This document shows, one piece after another, positions 24,272 to 37,132 of a stretch of 57,526 nucleotides of DNA. The first letter of the stretch is position 1. Every line of letters begins with the position of its first letter. The position numbers and the translations under genes were made by a program. The notes under the pieces are model-generated. The model was not told where the DNA came from and ran no database searches. It saw nothing but the letters and a program-made list of their open reading frames with translations. Source of the DNA: Pelomyxa schiedti (Eukaryota > Evosea > Pelobiontida > Pelomyxidae). Location: assembly GCA_020536535.1 (NCBI GenBank), contig JAHLWZ010000893.1, positions 1-57,526 of the forward strand, read 5' to 3'.

Positions 24272-24712
24272 ACTTCGACTTTGTGGAGTGCTTTGCTGGG
24301 TGGCGCCCAGGCCCCCAACCACTCCACAAAGTGAACAGCTTGGAATTGGAAATATCACGCAAAAAAAGGCATGTTTTTTCCCTTCACTTGGCTTTTGCAC
24401 TTACTTTTTTTTCCCCAATATAGAGGTAGAGGAACTTTGACTTCGACTTTGTGGAGTGCTTTGCTGGGTGGCGCCCAGGCCCCCAACCACTCCACAAAGT
24501 GAACAGCTTGGAATTGGAAATGGAAATATCAGGCATGTTTTTTTCCCTTCACTTGGCTTTTGTACTTACTTTTTTCCCAATATAGAGGAACTTCGACTTT
24601 GTGGAGTGCTTTGCTGGGTGGCGCCCATGCCCCCAACCACTCCACAAAGTGAACAGCTTGGAATTGGAAATATCACGCAAAAAAAGGCATGTTTTTTCCC
24701 TTCACGTAATAA
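24272..24712. repeat. Three tandem copies of a hairpin-forming repeat
   Basis: Units begin at 24272, 24440 and 24590 with ACTTCGACTTT and are about 168, 150 and 123 nt long. Each has a 13-nt inverted repeat, ACTTTGTGGAGTG and CACTCCACAAAGT, flanking a loop that itself contains CTGGGTGGCGCCCAG, so the unit could form a branched stem. After the stem each copy has GAACAGCTTGGAATTGGAAA, then ATATCA, a GGCATGTTTTTTCCCTTCAC block and, in copies 1 and 2, CTTGGCTTTTG. The copies are almost identical apart from small indels and a single change in copy 3 (CCCATGCCC for CCCAGGCCC). No other copy was seen in the window. Confidence 0.85.
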
Positions 24713-25639
24713 ACTTTCTTCTCCACGAAAAATCTAACCAAACCCCCGAGTCAGAGGAGGATTATTGGGATTTTTGGATAATATTGGGTGTATATTTCCC
24801 TATTTTTCGTCCTTGTTGTTGTTATAACCCTCACAACCTTTACTCTTCTCCCAGTTTCTCCCGCTTCTCCCCTCATTCCCCTTCTCCCCTTTTTCATACC
24901 CACAAGCTAGCTACTATTAATACATGACAAGGATTTTATTATTCACCACTCTCCCTTCTCATACATACTTGTGGTATACCTTTTTTGTGGAAACAACCAT
25001 ACCGCGTAGCACTGCCTCATGCAAGATATGACTTGTTTAACATCGGACTGAGGTACAAAACCCTCACCCTTGTTGCACAACACTCACTTTAACTCTCAGG
25101 ACTGCCTTGTTTACCACGCCAAATGCCCGACCGCCCCTGGCACCGACGGAGTTAGCTCCGTAACCACGCACTGACTGACTGTACTGCTCTGTGATACCCT
25201 GTGCTGCACTCTACGGGCACACCTACCTGTGAACGGACGAAAGGCACGCAAGTCCGTAATTATCCCATTACTCACCACACCAACCCTCCACAGCCAAGAA
25301 GAAGCTCTCTGCAGTCATAACACGGCAGTTTCAACACTACAAGTCACACCAATAAGAGGCCAAATCCAAAATTTTTTCCACGCACAGTTGCAGTTTTTTC
25401 TTTATGCCCACTCGATTGGTGCGCGTTTGTAGCCGACGCTCCCACAATAAGCCATTTGTAACTGAGCCACTTTCGTCTGAGTACAGCTGGCGTGGGGGGA
25501 CCACGCATCTGTCCCATATTGGTACTGCGTATTGAGTGGCCACAATAGGTTTCATTATGGCAACGAAATGTGTTTTTTGATTATTCAAGATACTACAAGG
25601 TGATGGTGGGAAAGGAATGTTTTGTGGTGGGTGTTTTAT
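24713..25639. other. Spacer with no supported gene
   Basis: About 0.9 kb between the repeat array and the 3' end of the polyubiquitin gene. It is pyrimidine-rich near 24830-24900 (CTTCTCCC-type runs). Frames are short and without domain signal. A small inverted repeat (GGAGTTAGCTCC near 25149) is visible. The right end should contain the polyubiquitin 3' UTR. Confidence 0.4.
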
Positions 25640-27269
<1,630 letters not shown>

Positions 27270-29716
27270 TTACAAGAACAAGCCATTGTGGTTGACATAG
27301 CGTGGTCCTGAGGGAGTTCGTTCAATAAAAATGAGCTCGCCGGAAATGACTGGAGCAATTACTTGCGTGACCAAATCGCCCAGAGAGCCTCTTGTCAGTG
27401 CCATGTTCATTCCGCCAAACTGGAACAATTCCTGCTTGGTGGGCAGAAGGTACCACGTGGGTGCCGTGCGGACCAAGTGCGGCGTACTTGTGGGTGGGTT
27501 CATCTCGTACTGAGGCATTCCGAGGTGCTCAACCCACAACGCAGTCTCCCCAACTCTTTGGCATCCAACTCGCACGTGGATGATACTTCTCTGTGATATT
27601 CAAGTTAGTTCTTTGCGGGAAGTAGAGATAAACGGGGAATGCTCACTACGTTTCCTCGATAGATAGTGACTACATATAGAGGAGTGACAGAATCCGAGCA
27701 GCGTACCAAGAGTGCATTTTTGCAGTTGTATTGGGAAACAAGCCTCTCGCTTTCCTCTCGGGATCGGAATCCATGGAACCAGCTTCAAAGCCGTGGGAAA
27801 CAAAGTGAGTCAAATCAGAAGAGGAGTTGAAGGGAACTACTTGCATGTATTCCACATCTCCAATGAACCCTGCGAAAATAGGAAGGTCAACCAAAATGAC
27901 AATGAAACTTCATGAAGTCTTTTTACCTCGTCGAGGTGAAGCTCATCATAGCTAAACCAGTATGGGTATAGTTTTTGCCACTGGGAAATGTCCAGAGAGG
28001 TTGATGCACTGTCCCCCAGCACTATGTGGAGACACAGTAAGTGCTGCAGATACGATTCGATTATACTTGATAGGCATACCCAGGTCTTGAAGACTCCTGA
28101 TATCCACCTGGAAAGATCTGAAAAATTCACCTGCAAAACTTTTCCATGATACACTATTTGTGCTACCGAATGTGTACCACCACCTGTGGAGATCCCTAGG
28201 AATAGAGTTGGATTGCTGTTGCCGTTGGTCGACTTGCGAAACGGGACTACAGTTGATTGTGTCTGGAGTCGCGGGGTTGTTCATCTGCTGTTGTTGCTCG
28301 CTTTGCCTAATGAATCGCGGAATTTCTAGGAAAGTGGGATTCAGTATTGTTTAACGAGCGACCTCCACGGAAATGTGCAGTGTAGCGTGGTGGGTGGTCA
28401 TACCGTATACAACATTTGGTGTCCAGTATTGCTTGCGAGACGGTTCCCACAGATACAATAAAACCTTGTAGCTCCTATCGCTTACTGCTATATGAGCCAA
28501 TCGAATGGGTGGAGTCATCTCTTCTGAAGAAGGCTCTGGTTGTGATGAAAATGAGAATAGCTGTACGAATCACCTTCAACTCACCAATCTGAGAAATAGA
28601 CAAAAAGCCATCTGTGAGAGGAATGCACGGAAAGGAGGTAGCAGTTGGTTCGGTAACTTTCTGGAGTCTGTACCCAGACTGATATGGAGGTTTAAGTTGA
28701 AATGAAGTACACGGGGGAATGCCAGTCGGATTGTGCTCATCTTCCACGAAGAGCGGCTCGAGTTGCTGCTTGAGTTTCCGTTTCACCCACTGGCCAGATT
28801 GGTCTCCCAGAGAGCTTCTGCCGGGCTGTGCCTGTCTTTCTGAGTAACAATGATGTACCGTAGTGTATGGCGTAGTTGTTTGTGCACTTGGCAGTCCGTA
28901 AACGGGACCACTTTGTGCTGCAACTGTAGTTTTCGAATCCGTGCTATATATAGGTCCTTGCGGCACTCCGGTCTCCGTCCCACCGGTGGGTGAAGAAGTC
29001 GTTCGCGCTGGAATTGTTCGCAATTGGTCGGAATCTGCAGCGGCGACCGGGGTGCGCATGATTACGCCGGGAGTTGGGCTCTCGTTTTGGCCCATAATGT
29101 GCTTGCGGAAGGTGAACGTGCCCTTGGCGCTTGTGGCCATCGTGATTTTGTTCGTGAGTTCCAATCCATAGTCTCCGAGCCCAGATTCGGCCGCCGCCGC
29201 CTGTGGCGTGCTTGTGGTGCTTAGACTCGCGTCAGAGTCTTGAGCACCTTTGCTGCTTCCACTCTTTGCAGCCGATGGAACTTTTCCTGGCTGTGGTTGT
29301 TGCTGCTGTATTTGACATCCGGTTTTTTGGGTGACGTCTGCCCTTGTTCCATCAAAACCGCCGGCGGCCTTGCAATCGTCGTTTTGGTCGTCGTCGTCGG
29401 TGTCATCGGGGTAGGCGTCCTCGCCGCCGTAGTCGTCGTCTTCGTCTGCGTCTGCGCTCGTGGGCCTGGGGGTTTGCCCGACTTCATTGGGGAGGATGAA
29501 AGAGCCGCCGTAACCCCGAGGCGCCGAGACAGCGGCCCCCCTCCCAGTTGCGCCCCCTCCCATAATACCGACACGCCCCTCAGCAGTGCCTGGCGGCATC
29601 CCATTATTGGTAGCTTGCACCGCCACCACAAGCCGGGGTTGTTGGTGACCTGTCACGCCATTTGCAAGTGCAGGCGCCGTCGACAGGGCATGTCTCACAC
29701 CAGTGTTGTTGTTCAT
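27270..29716 (-). CDS. SH2-domain signalling protein, STAT- or Cbl-like
   Basis: About eight exons. The N-terminal 200 residues are low-complexity with an acidic Asp-rich stretch (about 29380-29450). A folded region follows around WVKRKLKQQLEPLFVEDEHN and MTPPIRLAHIAVSDRSYKVL. Next is an EF-hand-like helical linker: LHRWWYTFGSTNSVSWKSFA and LDISQWQKLYPYWFSYDELH. The SH2 domain is WFHGFRSREESERLVSQYN, then NALLVRCSDSVTPLYVVTIY with the phosphotyrosine-binding Arg, then SIIHVRVG. The C-terminus ends in PSGPRYVNHNGLFL, a lone tyrosine after the SH2, as STATs have. An EF-hand-like linker before SH2 occurs in both STAT and Cbl families. STAT fits better because no RING finger follows, but the DNA-binding domain is not recognised with confidence. 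Confidence 0.7.
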
Positions 29717-29828
29717 CGCTACCCTTTTTTTCCCTCGTCTTTTGTTCTCCAACTTGGGGGTCGTTATCAGAAAGAGTTTCCGATTCGTTACAAATTTGTC
29801 TCCCAAATTGCCTGGTGGGTGGTGTGGA

Positions 29829-32271
29829 TTAAGAATTACTAGGTGAGGTAGTAGAAGGTGCCACGGGCTCCCACATTTCAATATCTTCCACAATCCAGCT
29901 CTTGGATGTGCCAGCCAAGTAGCGCTCCTCGGCCTCACAAGGGGGAGGCTCGTAGCTTCCATCAGGCATGAGCGAGCAGCTTCCTGGCTCCTCGTGGCAG
30001 TCGCTGGTGATGTGCAGGTCGGGGCCGGTGCCGTAGCTTGGGCCGTGGTTCTGGTGGCTTCGGATGCACTGCCGGTGGGTGGGGTGCACGCAGCGGAGGG
30101 CCACGTTGGATGTGGTTCCGTTCCGAAGCAGCGAGAATAGGAAGGAGCGGCCGCCGCAGCCACCTATCCATGGTGGCCCGGCCCCTTCTGGTGTCCATGC
30201 AAGTGGGGTAAAGCCTCCAAATACATCTGGAAGAATTGATGGGTGGAGTGATGTGAGTGTCGGTATTCTGTATTGGTAAATTGCATTTTTATGGAGCTTA
30301 TGGGGTGTGGAGAAAGGGTAGGGCATACAATTCTTTGTGGTCTTGACAAAGAGGATGGTAGAGCCGTGGTTATCGCACAATCGATGGAAGGTTTTAGATT
30401 GGAATCCATCTGTTGTGCCTTGCCATAACAGTTTCCACTTATTTGCTGTAACTTGGCCAATGTCACGCACCCACTGGTTAACTTGCTGCATCTGGACAAG
30501 AGAGATAATTTTGCTTCCAGAAAAGAGATTATCCTGGATTGTGTAAAGAATTGTGCAGGGAAAACTGAACCTACAATATCACTTATACCTTTTGGTAAAA
30601 AAAATGCTCAGAGAAAAACGGAGAAAAAAGGAATTTTACTGTTGTCACTGCCAATGATATTATCTCCTGTATCGATATCTGTACAAGTTAACAGTAACTA
30701 TAGATGTATGTAAAAACATGGTATTAGTAAATGTGACTGCAAGGCCATGGGAAGCTGGCGCAAATGCACCACTGGTACTCCACACAGGAGAGTCCTATCA
30801 CTAACTACAAACTGTGTCCCTGCTTCTAAGATAATCTCCTCTTCACAAGGGAAAAATGATAACTTTCCAACTCTCCATCCACATAATGTTTCAATGAAGA
30901 ATAGTGTGCACTCGGCTGGGTCCTACTTTTTGTAAGCCCTAAACATATTTGTAAATACGGTAGCTATCACCTTCATAAAGGACTGAGCACTTGCAAGACT
31001 TGTGGTAGTGCTAGAAAAGGAGTGCCAAACAACGGTCTTCCCCTTTGCATAGCCATCCAAGTCCACACGGGAATGAATCCCCCTGTAGACAACACCCTTG
31101 TAGCGTGCAGTTTTCCTCAGACCATTAATAAGGTGCCATAAAAATGTTCTCCAAGCGAATAGAGATTCGCGACGCCAGTGTAACTCACGGTTGAGTCGGA
31201 AGAAGATATTTTCTCTGGATAGAACAGGATCAAAAAAATCTTTAAGACAGTAAATCAACTCATTGTAAGCGGAGTATTCAAACCGTATGTGTACAAAATG
31301 ATAGCCAACGCTTCATCTTTTGTCATTGTAGTAGGGAATACCGACTTAGGGAGAGACTCCAACAGTAAAGTGCATTCTTCCAATACAAGTGCCCCCTTGT
31401 GAATGTTGCATTCGGATAAGCAAGCAACAACAGGGGGAGGCTTCTCACAAGAACACCAATAGAATTCAATGAGATTTAAACTTGTGAATTAAGAATAAAT
31501 GAGCACAAACAGTGAAATCTGGAGTGAACATCGACACTCTCGGCATTGGCATAGTATTATTCACATCATTTTCTCCCATTCTCAGCGCAGATTGACTCTC
31601 CCGTGAATCGCCACTGCCTGTAGCTGAAGTTGATGTGGTCGCACTTGCAGCTGTGCTCGATGATGCTGATGTAGGAGCAACTGTAAGAGGGGGGTGAGTT
31701 TCTGTAGTAGAAGCTCCACTTTGATTTTCCTCATCACGTTGTGTCATAGAAGGAAAAATAACTTGTGGTGCTACTGTAGGTAGTTGTGTCACGGTACCGT
31801 TTGAATCCCTGGGAGTTATACTCGGGAAAACAACAGCCGTGGGTGTTGTTAGTGCGGAAGCTGGTGGAGGAATTAGTGATGGTTCTTGTTGTGTGGGTAC
31901 ATTTGACTTTTCATGTGTGGGTGATGGAGAAGTGACTGCACGTGTTACTGTTGGCATTGTGGAATTTGTTTGTTGTTGGGGTTGGGATGGTTGTTGTTGT
32001 GTTGAGGGTTGTGGCTTAGGGAACAGCCTATTTCTAAGCCTCATCTTTTCTGTAGTCTTTATACTTGGCCATATTTCCCCAACAAGTGAGTTAAACTCCT
32101 GTCACATAAAGTGTATACTGAGAAAGAGGAGGTGTTTTTTGCAAAAAAAAAAAAAAAAAACGAAAAAAGGTAATATCTAAATACATCTAGGCTGGTAACG
32201 TCAGCTGGAGACAGGTCATTCTCAGCCAACAAACGACAAAACGTCTCCCACTCAGCTGATGTACTGGCCAT
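29829..32271 (-). CDS. ADP-ribosyltransferase-fold and TLDc-domain protein
   Basis: Begins MASTSAEWETFCRLLAENDL, then a long Ser/Thr/Pro-rich linker. The ADP-ribosyltransferase-fold part has DEALAIILYTY, FFRLNRELHWRRE, YKGVVYRGIHS (Arg), WHSFSSTTTS (STS-type) and FFPCEEEIILEAGTQFVV (ExE), so the R-S-ExE triad is complete. A TLDc domain follows: LFSGSKIIS, WKLLWQGTTDGFQSKTFHRL, YVFGGFTPLAW, FLFSLLRNG, then GPSYGTGPDLHI and a C-terminal LAGTSKSWIVEDIEMWE. The two parts join in frame through an intron of about 170 nt (donor CA/GTCACA, acceptor TATTGTAG near 30570). If that is wrong, the first part ends at 30708 and TLDc is a separate gene. TLDc proteins are linked to oxidative-stress defence and V-ATPase control; the target of the transferase is unknown. 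Confidence 0.7.
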
Positions 32272-32553
32272 TTATTTTTTTTTTGGTGTTTGAACGGCCG
32301 GCTGTGGTTTCCAGGAAGCAGTATTCATATCAAATTGTTCTGTCTTTTCACAAACAAAAAGGTGGTGGTTTTTTTTGTACAGGATACAGGGTGTTGCCAT
32401 GTAGTATTTTGTTTGGTACAAAAGGGGAGTAAAATTACTCTTTATTAGTGGAGGTGGCTTGGTGCATCGTGGTACATCACTTGTATGGTATATCTGTAAG
32501 TACCAAATTAGTTGCTGTGGAGTAGTGCTGTGTTGTTGTGGGAAGGGAGGAAT

Positions 32554-35163
32554 TTACGCTGCAGAGAGTAGTTCTTCAATGGCTGTGTCTGCCCAATTCT
32601 CTGTGGGTAGGTGTTGCAAAAATGTCATCGCATCATGGAAATCTTTCACCCTTTTTGGTTAGGAGTAAGTGGGCTACGTTAGCCTAGAGTTGTTTGAGGT
32701 AGTCAGGGCACACATGAGCTGATCAGACCAACACAGTAGAAGGGCAGTGCACATGTATGTGTGAAGAACTGCAAATCCCTGACAACTAAGGTGGACACTG
32801 AGAATGGTAGAGTAGAGGGTTAACTCAGGCACACTTTTCCTCAGACATATAAGAATCCCACATTCGCAGCACAAGGGCGAGCGGAAACTCCCGCAATAGC
32901 AAGCAGTTAAACCATCTAAAAGTTCGTTAGTAAGGAAAAAATGGAAATGACAGGAAAAAAACCTGAAGGAAAATTGAATGTACATCATCTTTTCCTCCTC
33001 GAAGTGTTTTGCAAGGGCACCTAGTTCCATTAGGAAGGGAAGACGTAAAAATGAAACAACCATCAAGTTTTGTGGTGAGTTCTTCCATTTCTTGTACTGC
33101 TTTTTGTATTCCTGGCTGAGCAAAGATGTAATTTGCCTAGAAAGAGTTGGCTACGTGGGAATTTTGTAAACGAACCTGGATTCCATCCAGAAGTTTTGAA
33201 AAGCACCAATAACAGTCAGCTTCTACATCAGACCAGTTGTCCTCTGTAAGGTGTGATATTTCGATATTTTCAAGATGGTTGAAATCCAGAATTTCTATTG
33301 ACTCGTGAACCAAATAAAAATATCTTGGAGCAGTACTAGTGTACTCTGAAAGGATAACAAGGAAAATTGCTATCACGAGGTCATTGTGCCCTTGCACATA
33401 CCCACTAGCAGAGTGCCTCAATGCCCATATATACAAAATTCGTTCTAAAGTCTTCATTGTCTTACAAAGAGAAGAGAAATATAAGTCAGTACATGCTCTA
33501 CAGTGGGATCCCTAAAAATAGCGGTTCCTGGGCACGTTCGAGGTAAGTCCATTCTGATCTTCAAGTTGCTGAATAAGAATTTCTTCTCATGAACAAGAAC
33601 ATGTAAATAACCTGGTGCAAAATGCTTTCCTCCGCATTTGACCGATCTGTTTGATAGTAATTAGCACGAACCGCATCATGATATTCCAGTCTTTTATTTC
33701 TTAATTTTTCCTCCCGCCACTCTTTGTTGGCAGGTAGGTAACCCTGTTGAATAATTAGGTAGGCCAAGTGAAGTACGTGACGCTATACCAACAACAGTTT
33801 CCAAACTACTGGTCTTAACTCAGGGAAAATTCCACTCCAACTGAGTTTTCTTAAAGCCACTAGGGAGTGTCAAGCAGAGATATAAATGTGTGAGACCTAC
33901 CCATGTTAACCACTGGTTCTGCTAGTAATGCTTCGAACTTGTTTCTCTTTTTTGCAATAATATCTGGACTGGAGACAGGGCGTAACGTTGCGAGATGTGC
34001 AGATGAAAGGTGAAATGGAGTTGTATCCTCTTTTCTGTTAGTAACAAATATGAGTTGAGATTAGATTGGAAAAGATACCTTATTGGAACTGACTTGCTGG
34101 CCTGTGGTCTTGGTTTTCTCCAAATCTCGAATGAAGATGAACTTGAGGCCGTGGACAAAGTAGGAGAAGGGGAAGCCACAACGTGCGAACGTGGTATACT
34201 CTCTCTATCTTCCCTATCACTAGTGCTGCTGCGGTTTCCACCAGTGTAACTACTACCGCCGGCACTGCCAATAGGAGGTGAGGTTGCATGGAGTAGCATG
34301 GGAGAACCAGAGTGCAAACGCTTCACGCCATTGCTGTTGCAGCTGCAGCTGCTTCCATCGCCACTTCCTCCGCTCCCACTAGCACTGCCACTAATGCTAC
34401 CGATTCCAACAGTAGAATTCTGCGACGCCTGCAGGTTTAAAGAGCCGCCGCCGCCACCACCATGAGCTTGCACAGAGTGAGAACCAGTAGCAGAAACAGC
34501 AGAATTTAGAGTTTCAGTGGGAAGCCCCCCAGGCTTACTGAGTGTGGATGGTGTTGGCAGCACAGTCTGCGACGAAGCGGGGGTCACCACCGTGACAGGC
34601 GCGAGAGAGCGCCTCAAAGCGGTCATCGCGCTCGCCAGTGAGAACGAACCAGAAGGCCCAGGCGTCGGCGTCGAAGAGTGCCTCTGGTGCCGTTCCGGAT
34701 TCGTACAGACAGTGTTCGCGGTGTACGAACCCCCGACGCACACCCCGGGGTTGGCAGGCACGTAAGCCGACGACGCCGACGCCGACGCCGACGGCTGCTG
34801 CTGCTGCTGTTTGTTATTATTCTCGTGCGAAGAGAAACTAAACGTCGGCGGTGAAGGCGCTGCCGCTGCTGTTGCGGCGGTGGTGGAGAGGGCAGACGTG
34901 ACGACGATGATCGGGGTGGTGGGAGAGACCGCGGAGGCGGCTGTGGCGCACGGCGTCGGCGCGGGCGTAGGACGTACCACGGCATCGGCGGACGACGACG
35001 AGGACGAGGACGTGGAAGTGGAGCAGGACGAGCACGACGTGGTGGAGGACGCGGCCGGGCTCGTGTCCGCCGGCATTGACGACGACGCGGCGGCGGCCGC
35101 TCCGAGGGCGCAAGGGGGCGTGGCCGCCGTCGCACACAGGGCGGGCGCTGCTTCGCGGCTCAT
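32554..35163 (-). CDS. TBC-domain RabGAP, TBC1D22-like
   Basis: A large first exon (about 34080-35163) codes for a low-complexity N-terminus rich in Ser, Ala, Thr and Pro with poly-Gln and poly-Gly patches. The TBC1D22-type linker follows: RNKFEALLAEPVVNM, then LRKLSWSGIFPELRPVVWKL and the GYLPANKEWREEK helix. The catalytic fingers are intact: the arginine finger in IRMDLPRTCPG (IxxDxxR) and the glutamine finger in SGYVQGHND (YxQ). Later exons give FAQPGIQKAVQEMEEL, FNCLLLREFPLALVLRMWDS, a Cys-rich helix CQGFAVLHTYMCTALLLCWS, and the end FLQHLPTENWADTAIEELLS. It should act as a Rab GTPase-activating protein on Golgi or endosomal membranes. About nine introns of 40-60 nt. Confidence 0.88.
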
Positions 35164-35270
35164 TCGTTCGTGGCGTGCGGGCCAAAGGGAAAATGATGGA
35201 AATCTAGAACATTCAGATGGAATTTACGGGAACATCATAGGTGTTTTTTTTTTCCTACTGCTTGCTGCTG

Positions 35271-36395
35271 TCACTCATCGTAGCCGGGGGTTGCCACCAG
35301 GTCCTCACACTTGGCAAATTTGACAACTTCATCCAGCAGGGCACATCTATGCTCTCTTGATGCAGCCGGTGAATCAACCAGCCGGCAAAAGTGGTCGATC
35401 CTGTTATTGTGCACCAGGTCATTTGTCCTGCCTTTGACTCCATCATACACTTCCCACCCTGTCCCATGTCCAGGATTACTCACAGAAGCCAGGTGCATCC
35501 ACGGCATGCAATCCTGGCCCAGCTCCTTTCCTTGAGTTGGAACACAAGGGAATGACGTGGAGCTCCACCCTGGTGGTTTGGGGGGACATTTCTCGCAACA
35601 TAGCGTGCAGTACCACAGCGTAGCACATACTGCCCTGTACATTTCGACCTGAGAGTCAACAGGACAAAGGCGGTCCTCACTCAGTGTGCCACAGCAGTAG
35701 ACAAAGGTCCTCTCAGTGCAGTTACTTCCGGCAGAGTAGAACCACATGGCCCCGCATTGCTTGTGTACTTGTGTATTATCCTCCCCGGGCACAAAGTCTT
35801 CATCATTCCAGATCAGCATCGCTCCTCTTTGGAAGCCGCATGGGCGCTGGCCGTTGCCGGCGCCCCTCCGACGTGGCATCGTCTTCACGACAGATACCTG
35901 AAAGCACCGCCTCCAGTGCTTGTCATCAACGACCTTGTTGACAAAATCCTGCACTGCCTTCAGTTCGGTGAGGTCTCTGGTGTATCCCATCACAGCGAGC
36001 CTGGGATCAGAGTCGCAGCAGGACCCCACGAGCATGTTGTTTTCTCTGATCGCGGCCCTCGCCCTCATCAGGGCGCTCAGGCGTTCACATGCACCGAGGC
36101 ACGTCTTGGAGCACAGTGCGAAGCTGAAAAATGAGCCCATATTGTGGGATGGTGTAGGGTTGCCTTTGTTTCTATTTCGGCCAATCGTCGTGTCTACAAG
36201 TTCGACGAAGTCGGCGCTTGTGTGGACACGTACAGAGGGCGGGTCACCTGGGAATGGAGGGAGCAGGAGCCATCCCACAATTGCGTCCATGAGGGCCGGT
36301 GGCATCACTTGGTCAATCCCACTACATGCCGATTGTGGCAGCTGTTGATCTGGCGCAGTGGCTGGTGTGCCGTTAGCAAAGCGATACCGCTTCAT
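35271..36395 (-). CDS. Cysteine-rich protein of unknown function
   Basis: An intronless frame of about 374 residues from the first ATG (MKRYRFANGTPATAP). It contains about 25 cysteines, including CSKTCLGACERL, GSCCDSDPRL, CTERTFVYCC and TLWYCTLCCEKCPPKPPG. It also has a Trp/His-rich patch (VVDDKHWRRCF) and ends EDLVATPGYDE. No signal peptide or membrane segment is seen. The cysteine pattern has no recognised zinc-finger spacing, and I do not know the family. The frame stays open upstream to 36458 with no ATG, so an upstream exon is possible. It lies 107 bp downstream of the TBC gene start, on the same strand. Confidence 0.55.
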   Translation of the reverse strand: MKRYRFANGTPATAPDQQLPQSACSGIDQVMPPALMDAIVGWLLLPPFPGDPPSVRVHTSADFVELVDTTIGRNRNKGNPTPSHNMGSFFSFALCSKTCLGACERLSALMRARAAIRENNMLVGSCCDSDPRLAVMGYTRDLTELKAVQDFVNKVVDDKHWRRCFQVSVVKTMPRRRGAGNGQRPCGFQRGAMLIWNDEDFVPGEDNTQVHKQCGAMWFYSAGSNCTERTFVYCCGTLSEDRLCPVDSQVEMYRAVCATLWYCTLCCEKCPPKPPGWSSTSFPCVPTQGKELGQDCMPWMHLASVSNPGHGTGWEVYDGVKGRTNDLVHNNRIDHFCRLVDSPAASREHRCALLDEVVKFAKCEDLVATPGYDE

Positions 36396-37132
36396 AAGGC
36401 CCTGCACTTCTGTGTTACGGACAAGAAAAAACGGACAACCCGTCGTGATCAAAACCAACTTTTTCTCAGTCTTTCCTCAGAGACGTGGTGAGTGAATACC
36501 AAATGGCCGGGATTGTGGTGTCTCGCATGTTTGAGTGGCCTGGTGAAACTAGAAAAAGAAAGAACCCAGAACTTTTCCAGAAAAACCCTGTGTGAGTCCC
36601 AGAATTGTTTTGTCAAGAGGTCTAGGAGTCGGCACAGCCCTTTTTTGGAATTGCTCGTGAAAACACATCCATTGGGTAGCCATCATAGTCTAAGTACAAG
36701 AAAAACCGTCGCTGCTTGTCAAGGTAGTTGGCTCTCCAAAACTGTTCAGTGCTCAAGCAAGAATGCAGTGAAGGGTCAGGCTTTTTATTTGGGAAGAACT
36801 GTAGTACTTGGGCCTTTATCCATCCAGGTAACTAAATTACATCATTCATATCAACACCGGTGTTAGAACTGCAACCTGTGCCCAAGGATTTACGCAGCAG
36901 AGAACGAGTTGGACGAGTCTCCTCTGCGTTTGACCACAGTCACAAATCCCACAGTACTCCAGGTCTAAAATGCAAGTTCTTATTCTTGTCGGTGACTCCA
37001 TTGTCAGCCAAACGCCACGGCAGAAAAATGGGAAGCACTCGCAATTCTGGGAATACATTAGCTAGTTGCGTTGTTTTGTTTGTTCAGTTATGGAAAAAAC
37101 CCGCCAACGCTATATTCCGGACGTACTTCCCA
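36396..37132. other. Spacer with no supported gene
   Basis: Between two minus-strand cysteine-rich genes. Short frames exist on both strands but none gives a domain or exon chain. Near 36890-37060 the minus strand reads a Cys-containing stretch (LEYCGICDCGQTQR) that might be a decayed or missed exon of a related gene. The region should include the promoter of the 35271-36395 gene. Confidence 0.35.

Noticed and set aside
27961-30163. Reading the whole 28475-30163 minus-strand frame as one protein start
   Set aside because: The part upstream of 29716 overlaps the TLDc coding exons in another frame; the MNNNTG start after it is the natural beginning of the SH2 gene.
31210-31330. An apparent frameshift in the ADP-ribosyltransferase domain after ILYTY
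   Set aside because: A 44-nt GT-AG intron ending in TCTTAAAG joins ILYTY to DFFDPVLSREN in frame and restores the expected helix.
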